A program made the translations under genes and the position numbers. 64,000 nucleotides of DNA from Gigaspora rosea (Eukaryota; Glomeromycota; Glomeromycetes; Diversisporales; Gigasporaceae): assembly GCA_003550325.1 (NCBI GenBank), contig QKWP01001095.1:62001-126000 (forward strand), in the 5' to 3' direction. The notes under the pieces were generated by a model, which was given only the letters and a program-made list of their open reading frames with translations, was not told where the DNA came from and ran no database searches. Shown one piece after another: positions 33,065-44,293 of this stretch; position 1 is the first letter of the stretch, and every line of letters starts with the position of its first letter.

Positions 33065-33516
33065 AGTACCAGAAACGGAGTGATATTGAAAATTTCACGA
33101 AGTATAGGGTTTGTATAATGCTGTAATGGTCTTAAGTTCAAGAACAAGTATGAAGTACAAAAGTAAAAACACTAGCTTCACAATAGATAAAATAATTCTT
33201 GCAAAATAGTGAATATATTAACAAAAAATTACATTCCGCTAAAGATTTAAATGGTTGATTTCTGGATTGTTCATTTTTTCGTATTTGATACTAATTTTCT
33301 AGTTTATAATTTTATGTCGATCTATCAACCGGTAAAATCATGTTATATCCAAAGTGTGATCATTGTGCTAAAAGCAATGAGATAATGCTTTAACGCTTTT
33401 GATTGGTTACACAATCTGTATCCAAAAATGTCAAGACTAAAATATCGATAAACAAGTTATAATCACAATTCAAATTGTATCCAAATCAACCTTAACCGTA
33501 TACAGTATTGTGTATC
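33065..33516 (+). repeat. Family F right-arm fragment, copy E
   Basis: Opens with a single accagaaacggagtgatatt module, then right-arm blocks: taatggtcttaagttcaaga, ttccgctaaagattt, gatctatcaacc, tgtgatcattgtgctaaaa, taacgcttttgattgg, atatcgataaacaagtta and ccaaatcaaccttaacc. Ends at the repeat starting 33517. Confidence 0.65.
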
Positions 33517-33763
33517 GCATGCATGGAGTACCCTTATGTCAAGAAAATCCTGAGCTTCAGATCACTGCAGATCACTGCAGATCACTGCCGGTCTAACTCC
33601 AGAACTCTGGAAATCGATTACTGCAGATCAATGCCAGTCTAACTCCAGAGATCGATTCCCGATTACCCTTTCTGATTACTCAGTTGACAATACGCGTGAT
33701 GCAAATCAAATCAAACTTCGTAAATTTTTGATTGTATATTACACATTAATGTAGATTCAGATT
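33517..33763 (+). repeat. Dispersed repeat with agatcactgc iterations, copy 1
   Basis: Matches 59208-59450 in inverse orientation. Contains three direct agatcactgc units, and gtctaactccaga twice, then gattaccc and acgcgtgatgcaaat. It begins at gcatgcatgg, as the partner ends. The iterated decamers suggest protein-binding sites or a small satellite; no coding sequence. Confidence 0.7.
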
Positions 33764-33972
33764 TAATAAAAATCTGTTTCATTAATTAATGTCGTGGGTT
33801 TCTATTTAACTCACTAAAACCCACTTATACCTGTTTAATATAAACTCTACTCTAAAACAAACCTTTAATCTTAACCCCTAACTCTAAAAAATGCGCCCCA
33901 AAAATTTTATTTTTCGGTGGTTTGTCAATTTTTTTATACTGTACATATTTCATTTTAATTTAATCCGTCACA
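33750..33972 (-). mobile_element. Diverged copy of the TTAGGG-containing MITE
   Basis: In reverse complement it starts tgtgacggattaaattaaaa, has a ttagagttagggg-like block, then gtgggttt, and ends near aatctgaatctaca. It shares the layout of the 8645 and 48838 copies but is clearly older. It overlaps slightly with the repeat on its left. Confidence 0.5.
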
Positions 33973-34661
33973 AGGAATATTGGACGTTATATCATTTACT
34001 TATGTTTATTTTATTCACGCTAATTTGTAGATGTGCATAAGGATAATTATTATTCGATACATTTAGAACAAGCTTTTAGTTCAGGATTAGTGATGTGCCG
34101 CGTATAGTACAGTTAGTGATGCGAACGGCTAAAGCTGAGCTGCAAGCCGAAACGGCTAAGCCGAGCCGATCATCGGCTAGGCTATGGATCTACTAATAAA
34201 GTATTGGCTCCAAAAATTTCTCGGCTAAGCCGAACATTAGCCGTGAGCCGATAGTGAGCCGAATAACATGTGACTATTAGCCAATAGTAGATCATTTAGT
34301 ATCGTGACATAAATTATGCTTGCGCGAATATTTTTAAATTTTTTTTTATTTTATTTTTTCTTATTAATACATCTAGCCGGTTTGCTAAAAATATATCAAT
34401 TTTGAACTTCGTGATATGATAAGTTCCTACTATATTTAAGGCCATTTGCATACAATCAACCAGTTCGCTGAAAACTTTCTATTTATTTTGAAATTATACT
34501 GGTTTGCTGAAAATTATTAGCAATTTGAGTCATGAACCTGACTTGGTAGTGGAATAAGATAAGCTGACAATCAAACCGGCCATGGCTTTGGAGCTTTAAC
34601 CATGGCTTTGGAGCAGAGCCACTTCAAGCTAGATAACTGGCTTGAGAAATCACGTTAATCC

Positions 34662-35323
34662 NNNNNNNNNNNNNNNNNNNNNNNNNNNNNNNNNNNNNNN
34701 NNNNNNNNNNNNNNNNNNNNNNNNNNNNNNNNNNNNNNNNNNNNNNNNNNNNNNNNNNNNNNNNNNNNNNNNNNNNNNNNNNNNNNNNNNNNNNNNNNNN
34801 NNNNNNNNNNNNNNNNNNNNNNNNNNNNNNNNNNNNNNNNNNNNNNNNNNNNNNNNNNNNNNNNNNNNNNNNNNNNNNNNNNNNNNNNNNNNNNNNNNNN
34901 NNNNNNNNNNNNNNNNNNNNNNNNNNNNNNNNNNNNNNNNNNNNNNNNNNNNNNNNNNNNNNNNNNNNNNNNNNNNNNNNNNNNNNNNNNNNNNNNNNNN
35001 NNNNNNNNNNNNNNNNNNNNNNNNNNNNNNNNNNNNNNNNNNNNNNNNNNNNNNNNNNNNNNNNNNNNNNNNNNNNNNNNNNNNNNNNNNNNNNNNNNNN
35101 NNNNNNNNNNNNNNNNNNNNNNNNNNNNNNNNNNNNNNNNNNNNNNNNNNNNNNNNNNNNNNNNNNNNNNNNNNNNNNNNNNNNNNNNNNNNNNNNNNNN
35201 NNNNNNNNNNNNNNNNNNNNNNNNNNNNNNNNNNNNNNNNNNNNNNNNNNNNNNNNNNNNNNNNNNNNNNNNNNNNNNNNNNNNNNNNNNNNNNNNNNNN
35301 NNNNNNNNNNNNNNNNNNNNNNN
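34662..35323. other. Assembly gap (662 N)
   Basis: A run of N. It removes the start of the hAT transposase, including any N-terminal zinc finger, and possibly an intron. Open frames drawn through it are meaningless. Confidence 0.99.
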
Positions 35324-37058
35324 GCTGGGAAGCAAACAAACCAATACCAACTCAACAGCTTCTTCCGTTTAAACCTGAAGCTACAATTTCAAACCAAATC
35401 CTCACAACGGCTCAAAAAACTAAATTTAATATGTTAGTTGCCGAATGGATTATATCAGATACTTTACCTTTTTCTATTGTTTCAAGCCAATCATTTGCTA
35501 CTATGATCCGATATCTTTATATTAATATAGACTTGCCTTCGCGTGATGTTATTAAGTCTATCGTTCAACAAGCCTTCGCCATAATGCAAAAAGATATTCA
35601 ATCTCTTTTTGAACAAATTTCCAGTAAAATTTCCATTACATTAGATATTTGGACCTCTCGTGCTAATGTGCCTTTTATTTGTATCACGGCACATTGGATA
35701 GATAATAATTGGAACCTCAAAAAAATCTTACTTGATATTTGTATGCTCCCTCATGTGAAGAAATTAGTGCTAAATTGTACTCTGTTTTGGCAGCTTTTAA
35801 TATTACTAACAAAATTCTTTGCGCTACTACTGATGGGGGCTCTAATATGATTTCGGCAATGCGATTATTAAAGGATAATTTGGTTTTAAAAAATTGTAAT
35901 TTTCATTTTCAATCTCGTCGCTGCTCGGCGCATATCTTGAATCTCATCGTTACAACCGGTTTATCGCCTATTAAACTATCAATTGAAAAAGTGCGTAATT
36001 TTGTTAATACTATCTCATCATCATCATCTATAACTCAAGATTTTAAAGAACTTGGACAATCGGTTGGTGAAGGTGAAGCAACTCGTAAAATTCCACAGGA
36101 TGTTTCAACCCGCTGGAACAGTACTTATCTTATGCTTTCAACATACATATCCATGCCTACAACGATTTCAGCTATAATTAGACGCAATAAAAATCTTGAT
36201 AAATTTAAACTTACTTCACAAGAAGAAACCAATCTTCAAGCTGCAAAGCGGTTTCTTAAACCATTTTATGAAACCACTAATGTTCTTTCTGGTAGCACGT
36301 ATACGACCTTAGGTATTTCAATTCTGCTAATCGATGACATTGTCGATAATATTTCATCGTACATTCAAGATTTAGCAAGTCCAGAATTTCTCAAAACGGC
36401 CGCAACTCAAATGTCTGAAAAGATTCAAAAATATGCTAATGAAATTTATGACAAAACAGCATTTATAGCTGCTATCCTTGACCCTCGGATTAAACTAGAA
36501 TTAATACCTGCTGATATGAATACAGAAGCAAATAATGCCGTATTTAATAATATTTTTAGAACCGAATATGCTGAGCTTATTTTAAATAACTCCTCTACCT
36601 CCCTTACCTCCTCTACTTCCTTTACCTCCTCTACTTCTCTTATTTCCTCTACTTCCCTTACCTCCTCTGCCTCATCTATCTCCTCTACTTCTCCTACAAA
36701 TTTAAAAGTACCATTAAATTTAACATATACTGAGCAAATTGCTCAAAAAAGACGAAAAGCAAACATTCTTACTGATAGAACAGATGAACTTGCCCAATAT
36801 TTAAGTGAGGCTGTTTTACCTATGAACGTCGATCCCTTGAACTGGTGGAAGCTCAATTGTACCCGTTTTCCATATTTGTCTCAAATGGCCAAGGATTATT
36901 TAGCCATTCAATCTACATCAGTACCCTCTGAACAAGTATTTTCCAAAGCGGGTGATACAGTTCGAGCCAAACGTGCACGCCTATCCGAGAAGAGCCTACA
37001 GGCTCTTATGTGTGTTAATTCTTGGGTAAAATATGGAATTAAGTTTCGTAAAGAATAA
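35324..37058 (+). pseudogene. hAT-family transposase, frameshifted, 5' end in gap
   Basis: Cuts the element out and reinserts it, acting as a nuclear DNA-binding oligomer. The first part (35324 to about 35740) contains ITLDIWTS, with the first catalytic Asp. A 1-nt frameshift near 35735-35745 moves the reading to the next frame, which runs open for about 438 residues: TTDGGSNM (second catalytic Asp at residue 32), RCSAHILNLIV (C-x2-H motif, residues 61-71), VSTRWNSTYLML, and the C-terminal dimerisation domain (NWWKLNCTRFPYLSQMAKDY, STSVPSEQVFS, ending just before 37058). Residues about 282-325 are an S/T-rich low-complexity insert encoded by a 15-bp repeat. Apart from the frameshift and the missing start it looks well preserved, suggesting fairly recent activity. 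Confidence 0.92.
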
Positions 37059-37081
37059 TTACAAATCATATGTATGTACGT

Positions 37082-38243
37082 TGTGAAGGGCTCCCTGTGC
37101 CCGTAATAGAATTAGTTTATTTTTCTTTCTTTTTTTATTTCTTTCTCTTTTCTTCTTTACTTCGTCCTATATACATAGCCACCTATACACTCAACTAGTT
37201 AGTACGTATAAAAAGATAAGGCCTAAAGATAGAAGTAGTAAATTGTTTCCTTATCTGTAAAAACTCCAGTGAATTTATTCACGAAGTGGCATTTATTCAC
37301 TTTGTCGCATTTATTCACGAAGTGACATTTATTCACGAGGTGACATTTATCCACTAAGTGGCATTTATTCACTTTCTTGCATTTATCGACTAAGTTCAGT
37401 AGTCTAAGCCTGTGAACAAATAAGAATGTAAAAAGTATTTAAGCGATGGTTTTGTCGCATCTAATAAAGAGAACTCAGTTGAGTTTAATACTTCAAAATC
37501 ATAATAGTAGAAGTAGTGACTCCAGTAGTTTGTACTTATCTCTTAAGTTTCGTCCATAAATCGTCCAAGTTCACTTTTCGTTATTATAAAAACCCTTGTG
37601 TCCTTTTCGTTAAGAATTAACCTTCGAAATTCGAGTAGAAATGTTAACGTAGCATAGTTTCCGTGTGTTTAGTCTTCTTCGATTTACCAGTGAAAGAAAG
37701 TAAAAGAACCTAAGTCGTAGCACTTACCCCTATTTATACTAAAAACCTTGGTTAGTCACCTGCTCTATTGCTACTACAAATAAGGAAAGGCTTAGCTACC
37801 TCATTTATCGAACAATCAGTAGCCCCGTGATTAATTACCGAAACGTGACCACGTGATAATCGTGAATCGAAGTTCACGATTGAAATTGAATCGAGTAGAA
37901 AACCACGTGATAATCGTGAATCGAAGTTCACGATCAAATTCGAATACTTGAGCTGTGCCGTATAGAACTTAACTGAAGGAAGGCATACATAGAATATTAG
38001 TGTGGAATAAGAATTGTAGCTATAAGAACTACAAGCAGAATTATTAGATATATTTATCTAGTTCCAACTTCGCCGCAGCAAGACCTCTACGACCTCGAAA
38101 CCCGGACCAAGTCTTTCCTCGCCTCTTTCTGCCTACCACTTCAAGGTTTAGAAGTCTTGAGTGTTTGTAGAGTTAGTTTTAGTTAGTGTTAGTAGTATAT
38201 TGTGATTATAGTTAGAAATAGGGTATCGTTTTTCCCCTTCTCA
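37082..38243 (+). mobile_element. LTR-like unit (family L), 1.16 kb, inside hAT
   Basis: TG...CA ends (tgtgaagggctccctg; ccccttctca) with acgt on both sides. A TATA-like gtatttaag at about 37435 and an aataaa at about 37465 give a compact promoter and polyadenylation layout, as in an LTR. The 3' part has the family blocks gaccaagtctttcc, cctctttctgcctacca and caaggtttagaagtcttga. No primer site or ORF, so a solo LTR is the simplest reading. It lies 23 bp after the transposase stop codon. Confidence 0.75.
37274..37398 (+). repeat. Seven 18-bp direct repeats in the LTR-like unit
   Basis: Units follow catttattcac(g/t)aagtg with small variations (catttattcacgaagtgg, catttattcactttgtcg, catttattcacgaggtga, catttatccactaagtgg). 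They lie upstream of the TATA-like element, so an enhancer-like role is a reasonable inference. The copy at 12950 has a different repeat at the equivalent place (gtcgaaagagtc, aaaagagtt near 13110-13140). Confidence 0.8.
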
Positions 38244-38917
38244 ACGTACGTACGTACATATATACAAATTTATTCAAATTTGTAACGCAAATTATTTAAT
38301 TCACCTTTCGTTATAACTATGTTCTCTATTGTTGAAAATATTAAATAGAATTTCTTGTTAAATAAAGATTACTTGAATCCGTTACTGATGCGTAACAGTC
38401 AATAAATTGAAAACTTATCCTGTGTATTAAATTTTTATTGTTAGTATAATCATATTTTAAAGAAAAGACATTGTTGAATTACTTTCATATAAATCAAATC
38501 TAAAATAAGATTATCGTGAAATCGTATTACCATTAGCGGCTCGGCTCGGCTTGAGGTTTGATCGGCTATAAACGGCTCGGCTCTGGATGTAGAGCCGAAG
38601 GATCGGCTCAGCTTGTAAATGTTAGCCGTGAGCCGAGCCGAGCCGAGCCATTCGCATCACTAAGTACAGTACGCAAAAAATTTTTTTAGAATATTCTAGA
38701 ACAAATCATATAAAACTATTCATAACTTAAATTTTCCCTTATAAAACTGCCTTTTATTTTCTAAGCAAACTTATTCCTTGCAAAATTTTGTATATAGATA
38801 GTTTATATATCATATATGTACTATACGTATTTCATATACTATGCCTAATACACACTATACAACTATACGTACTGTACGCTAAAAAAATTTAGACATCATA
38901 TAAATGGCACATCACTA

Positions 38918-39797
38918 TTCATTATTTTACTTGATTCATCAAATATATTGGACAATAGATGAGTATAGAGTTTTTTATTAATTCTTGTATTTAAGAAAGC
39001 TGTTTAACACAAGTATTTACCAGTATTTTTATCTTTTATTTAGGTCTACATAAAATTATAATTAATTATCAAGTTTGTGGTTCATTTTTGATTTGCATAA
39101 ATTTAGTAAGATTATTTATTAATCTGTGTATTTAAAATAAACTATTCTTATTAATTAAGATTTATATTTAGGCTGTTCAAAGTTAATTACCGGTAGTTGT
39201 TTAATGTAACCCTCCCCCTCAGATTTCTGACCCCCAAAATAAACACATATGTTTTGGGCCAATCAAAATTCAGTTGAGCAGTAGAAATATGTTGTGTTTT
39301 AATAAGCTGTTTAACTTCTGGTCTCATTAAATTAGCCAAAATTGTTTTTTAAAACTCTCATAATAAACAAAATTTGACTTGTTGCTTAATGCAATAATAT
39401 GCGATTATAAGTCTGTAATTGATTAAAAGATGAACTTACATATATACATACCTATGTGTCTTTAATATGTTAACAGTTAATTGTGCTAAAGATCCTAAAG
39501 GTTAAACCGCACCTATGGTGGTTTTACACTTATTATATGTTTTTATAAATTTTTCTGTTTTTATATAAAATTTTTAGCTCAAATTTTTCATTTTGGAGTT
39601 AGTATTGGTGCTAGAATTAAGGCTTAGGATAGGTTTTTGGGGACATAAAGCACTTTTACTTAGTTATCGCTTAACTAGTTTTTAAGCACTTTTACTTAGT
39701 GTATCACTTAACTAGTTTTTAAGATAATGCAACATAAACATTTTAGTAATAGTGTATAGTTTATATTAATAATTAAACATCAATAAAATTAAATATT
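38918..39797. other. AT-rich intergenic sequence
   Basis: No gene. 39640-39725 contains a short tandem duplication (agcacttttacttagt ... cttaactagtttttaag twice). No element ends recognised. Confidence 0.45.
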
Positions 39798-40749
39798 GGG
39801 TGTGGTGACTTAGAGAAGTTGGTAAGCTGTCACTCCCCAAGTGGCAGGTCTAGGGTTCAAATCCCACTATCGATGCTTTGAAAAATAGATCTGTGCTACG
39901 GTAACTGTTTCCTGTCAATCAGTTGAGTATATTACCTGTAGTTCTTGGTTACCATCTTGAATAGGAGCTTTCGGGCGAAGTTGTGTTCGGTAACACAGAC
40001 AAATGCAAGGAACCGGGGAAATGGAAACCCATTTGGAAAGACCTGAGTAAGGAGGTAGCAATGATCTTTGACGGTGCTACCAAAACCGAAATATCAGAAC
40101 TGGACCCGGAGAACTGAACGATAAAAGACCTTCAGAGGTGAGGGTCCGCCAACCTGGTCGCCGGAGTCGCACCGGAGGAAAAGGACCTATGTTACGGAAG
40201 TAGGTACCAAGAAAATAAAAACCATATGGCACCTAATGCCGGGTAAATCAACCCTTCCGGGCTAACTGGATTGGAAGTTTGGGGTTTTCAGGAAAAGGAC
40301 TGGTATGAAGGTGATGGTGGGTACTGGGGTTAGAGTGAACCTTACAAGGGCAGAAGTAGGTAACTCAGGGGTTCAAGGGAGGACTATCAAGTATAGTACT
40401 ACTCTGACTACAAGTGTTGATCTCGGTTAATGCGCTGTTACTGAAGCATAGGTGGTACTTATGTGGGACATGGTGCTACCCTACCAAAAAGTCGACTGTT
40501 GGGTGCAATTCCCTTGTCGCATTTGCTGGCTTTCTGAGGCCAGGCGCAGATCACTGTTCTTGGGGCCTTTGGTTCTCAAGGAATGTCGACCCTTCCTTCC
40601 CAATATAGGAACAATTAAACATACGAAAAGTCAATGTGGAGGTTGAAGTTCGCTGCGGAGAACTTGGGTGGTCTGGCTTTATATGCCATTGTTCTGGGTT
40701 AACAGGGTTTGGCAAGGCGTATCGAAAAAAAGAAAAAAAAAATAATAAA
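39798..40749 (+). mobile_element. tRNA-headed SINE, copy 2 (952 bp)
   Basis: Starts gggtgtggtgacttagagaa, has a B-box-like ggttcaaatcc at 39854-39864, and ends in an A-rich tail (about 40723-40749). The flanking direct repeats aataaaattaaatatt (39782-39797) and aataaaattaaatctt (40750-40765) match at 15 of 16. The body aligns with copies 1 and 3: aataggagctt, cgggcgaag, ggaaccgggg, aacccatttgg, aggaggtagc, ctggattggaagt, acaagggcag. The short frames at 40414-40646 are incidental. Confidence 0.85.
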
Positions 40750-41014
40750 AATAAAATTAAATCTTTATTTTGGTAAATATTAGTCTTGAGTTGTTTTTAT
40801 TTATTATGTTTGTTTAAATTATCTCCGGCTTTCCACTAAAAATTTTGACATTAAACAATTAATTAATTTTGAACAGCTTTAATTGCACTAATTTAGGTGG
40901 CAAGCATAATACTATTTACTAATAAATATTTTTCAAAATTACTATATATCGCACTAGAAATAGATTTTATATTTATTTATTTTTATTATTGAATTTATTT
41001 TTTTTATTTTCTAG

Positions 41015-41580
41015 TCGTATTGTCCATTTTGTTATTGCTATTCGCTCATCATTAGTATTATTCATTTTGGCTTTCATCTTTAAAGCTACTATTGGTAACA
41101 GGTTGTTAGAGTAAGCACGAGTATGGGCCTTTTTTGTGTTAAGGTTAGTAGGAAAAGTAGCATGGGTTTACCAATTTTTTTTTTCTTTTGTTCATTTTGT
41201 TATTGCCCTTTGCTCATCATTGGTGTTATTTATTTCAGTATCTTCTCCTTACATTATTAGTGTCACTATCATAACCTGGTTAGAATTAGTATTGTCCTTT
41301 TTTGTATTAAGGTTAAAAGAAAAAGTGACAAAATTTTTTTTCTTTTGTTGTCCATTTCATTATTTTATTATTGCCCTTTGGGATTGTCCTTTTTTCATAT
41401 TGAGGTTAGTAGGAAAAGTTTTGGTTTGAATTTTTTTTTTTTATTGTGCATTTTGTTATGCCCTTTGCTCAATGTTCATTATTTTAGTATTCTCTTCTTA
41501 TGTCATTATTGTCACTATTGTTAACAGTTAGAGTTAGAGTAAGTACTAGTATTGTTCATTTTTAATGTTAGGGTTATATA
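41015..41580 (+). repeat. Tandem repeat, about 170-190 bp unit (family T)
   Basis: Units share ccattttgttattgcc, ctttgctcatcattgg, agtattctcttctt, gtcactat, gttagagtaagtactag, attgtcctttttt, ttaaggttagtaggaaaag and tttggtttga. At least three degenerate units; another fragment follows at 42626-42840 after two insertions, and inverted copies lie at 58780-59095. The hydrophobic frame 41136-41429 is a translation of these units. Confidence 0.7.
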
Positions 41581-41735
41581 TAGTCTTTCTCCTCTATAAT
41601 TATGCAGTTTGTAACAAAAAATTGGTAATTATAAAAGAGTGTGATTATATAGAAGATTTTTTTATAAGTTTTTTAATAAATTGTCTCAAAAATTAATGTA
41701 ATTATATAGGAGGTGATTATAGAGGAAGAAGACTG
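41581..41735. mobile_element. TA-type MITE (pogo/Fot1-like ends), 155 bp
   Basis: Left end tagtctttctcctctataat, right end attatagaggaagaagactg (inverted, a few mismatches). The left flank is ta and the right flank ca, a degenerate TA duplication. The pattern (AGTC, then CCTCTATAAT or similar) resembles the clearer 56768-57107 element. It interrupts family T. Confidence 0.6.
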
Positions 41736-41737
41736 CA

Positions 41738-42625
41738 GTTGTTAGATGAAACCTTTTTTCATAATAACAAAAGATGAAACCTAAGCCCAAAATGATGAAA
41801 CCCCTGTAAAAGATGAAACTCCAATTTCTTCTAACAAAAGATGAAAATAAATCTACAATTTTATATATTTAAAAAAAAAAATAAAATAAAAAATAAATAA
41901 TTTATCATTGAGGTTTTTTATTTATGTTTAATGATAGAGAATTTTATTAACTTGATTGACTTATATATTTGGTTTTTAAAAAAGCCAATTACAGAAATTA
42001 TAAATAGGAAATAGCCCATTAACATCTCAAATCTTTAAATAAATAAATAAATATAAATGTATTATAGTAAATTTAATTCAAAAATTTTTCACTAAAAAAA
42101 TGTAATTACATGCAATAAGTTTAATCTCATAATTCAACATTAATAACTCAAAATTTATTAAGTAATTTTCTAAGAGTTTATGATATTGTCATATCGAGTT
42201 TAGCTCTCCATTAAGCATTGATAATTGGCATTCTTTATTAATATATATGTACAGTACATCATATAAGGTAGCTGCATAACTACATTGTGCTAAAGTAATA
42301 AATCTCTTCTTATTAAGTTTTTTATTAAAATTTATTTAAGTATAAATTGTATATTTTAAATTTTAGTCTAATATGTATATAAATATAGAGAGCAAAAGTG
42401 CTCTTATTTACACTTATTTATTATATAATCTGTTCTTTACTTTTATTAGTTTTGTTACCTTATACAGTTTCATTTTCATCACTTTTCATTAGTTTCATTA
42501 CCATTCACCAGTTTTGTTACCTTTGTCGGTTTTGTTATTTTATTATTTGAGATTTTAGTTAATGAAAGATGAAATTAGATTTCATATTTTGTCAGTTTAA
42601 AACCTTGAGATTTTATCTAACAACT
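41738..42625. mobile_element. Possible TIR element, about 0.89 kb
   Basis: Left agttgttagatgaaac and right ttttatctaacaact are inverted. Family T sequence resumes immediately after (gttagtgttagtagaaaag). The interior starts and ends with gatgaaac/gtttcat-type words (aaaagatgaaac; agtttcattttcatcac) around AT-rich sequence, similar to 4691-5631. No convincing TSD. Confidence 0.4.
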
Positions 42626-42840
42626 ATAGTTAGTGTTAGTAGAAAAGTAGCTTGGGCTTGATAATCTTTTTTTTGTTGCTATTTTGTAATTGCCTTTTGC
42701 TAGTTATTGGAGTCATTTATTTTGGATTCTCTTCTTTGTTGCTAGTATTACTATCTAGTTAGAGTAAGCGCTAGTATTGTCCTTTTTCATATTAATGTTA
42801 GTAGAAAAAGTTGCTTGGATTTAACAAATTTTTTTTTTTT
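42626..42840 (+). repeat. Family T fragment
   Basis: Continuation of the 41015-41580 tandem repeat: gttagtagaaaagtagcttg, attgccttttgct, ttctcttctt, gttagagtaagcgctagtat and tgtcctttttcatatta. Confidence 0.65.
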
Positions 42841-43438
42841 ACAAGCTATCATAGTTTTTGTATATCCACCCTATGTTATAAAAAATTCAGATACTGACAT
42901 ACTAACTATCATAGTAGTATACTTGAAAGGAAATTCCAGACTGAAAAGAGCTTATAGCTGTGGTTCTGATAGATTAAGTTAGTTTGTACTAGATTTATTA
43001 TGATTTGTATGGTAATTTACTATAAAAAAATTTTATATCTGTACTTTAGACACCTGGAAGGAAAAGTTAAAAACACAAAGAATTCATAGCCACTAGTAAG
43101 TGATTTTGATAGTGTTAAATTAGGTATTTATTCCATGGGTACTATGTAACTATCTGTGTTTTTTCTTCTAGATTATTTGCACCAGTCTATATAAAAATCA
43201 CATGATTTTTATATAAACTAGTAAGAATATTTTTTAAGTTATAGTATGTTGTCAAAATAATTTAAAATCTGGTTTAATGTTACATTAGTAAAACTATTTA
43301 TTATTTTTTTCAAATATTTAAATAAAATATTAAATTCTTATTGATTGTTATGATATAACTTTTATAGTAAATTTATTATTTGTGCAATTTCTATTTGGGT
43401 GAAAAAGTTAAATTCTTTTGGCCAATACAATAATACTA
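42841..43438. other. AT-rich intergenic sequence
   Basis: Similar words recur at about 45020-45200 (tactgatactcattaaat, ttactataaaaaa, gtactt), so a weak dispersed repeat may be present. No gene. Confidence 0.4.
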
Positions 43439-43446
43439 CTTGTAAC

Positions 43447-44285
43447 CAGTATTTAAAATTCAAATCTAAAGTTATGTTCTCAAAAGAACATAATTTAAAT
43501 TTTTATTGTTCTCAAAAACTTTTTAATGTTCATTATATATTAAATAAATTGAATATTAATTTTTAAAAAATGTTCATATTTTATACTTACAATTCACATA
43601 CTAAGTTCATATTTATCTATTTAAAGTTTGTTTATAATTCTTTATATTTTTTCAACATAACACAATATATTATACAATTCAATTTCTAATAATTTTGTTA
43701 AATTTCAAGTGCTTTTATATTTGCTTATAATAAAACAAGACTTTCTATAATATTTTACTGATGCTACTATTGGTTAATGTAATAAATAAATTAGAATCAA
43801 ATTACTTAGTTATTTAACTATTTAAATTTCATACTAACAAATACTTTGTATCTTTTTGCTTGCTTAGTATTAGCATATCATTTGACACAAATTATCTATA
43901 TAAGTTTATACAATAATAATACTCTTGCACAATTAATGAATATTTTATTTTAAAAACCTTAAAGATAATTTTCTTAATATTTATTTGTTATCTAAGTTAT
44001 ATTGTGCAACTTTAAATATATGTGCTATATATAGTATGTATATACATATGTATATATGTATATACATATATATATTTATGCAGAATTTGTTATGATCAAA
44101 TTACATTATCAAATTGATAAACATTTTATATAATTTATTGTTCTTATTAATAAATCTAGAATATAAAAATTTTATAAATGTTCTCTTTGAACCATCAATT
44201 AAGAGAGCCTTTTCTAAATATCAATGTTCTTAAAAAAATTCAAATGTTTATTGAAAACCATAAGAACATTGAATTTTATACACTG
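43447..44285. mobile_element. hAT-type MITE (family M1), 839 bp, perfect TSD
   Basis: Starts cagtatttaaaattcaaatc and ends gaattttatacactg, flanked by identical cttgtaac (43439-43446 and 44286-44293). Subterminal gttctc/gaaca words match the other M1 copies, but the AT-rich interior is different and longer. It includes a self-complementary atatgtatatac tract at 44030-44075. No ORF. Confidence 0.88.
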
Positions 44286-44293
44286 CTTGTAAC

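Larger units (their letters stand above)
34114..38662 (+). mobile_element. hAT transposon, about 4.5 kb, perfect 8-bp TSD
   Basis: The ends are tagtgatgcgaacggct and agccattcgcatcacta (inverted, one mismatch in 17), flanked by identical agtacagt (34106-34113 and 38663-38670). Both subterminal regions are crowded with agccga/tcggct words (34130-34265 and 38535-38650), the expected transposase-binding arrays. It carries a damaged transposase (35324-37058), an assembly gap, and a later LTR-like insertion (37082-38243). Confidence 0.93.
34088..38917. mobile_element. hAT-type MITE split by a full hAT element
   Basis: The left piece (34088-34113) starts tagtgatgtgccgcg; the right piece (38663-38917) ends with tcatataaatggcacatcac and a final ta. 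These are the inverted ends of the family seen at 12832-15590. The flanks are ttcaggat and ttcattat (6 of 8), a plausible old TSD. Without the hAT element it would be about 273 bp. The hAT element inserted into its subterminal agtacagt word. Confidence 0.75.

Noticed and set aside
34642..35850. Long open frames through the N run on both strands
   Set aside because: They exist only because N codons cannot be stops. Only the real sequence after 35323 is used.
37078..38247. acgt as proof of LTR retrotransposition
   Set aside because: The target is an acgtacgt repeat, so a 4-bp match could be chance. I keep the call because two copies share the same TG...CA boundaries, but not as proof.
41136..41429. 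Hydrophobic 97-residue protein, with a similar one at 58781-59062
   Set aside because: Both are translations of the same degenerate tandem repeat in opposite orientations, with no conserved start or motif.
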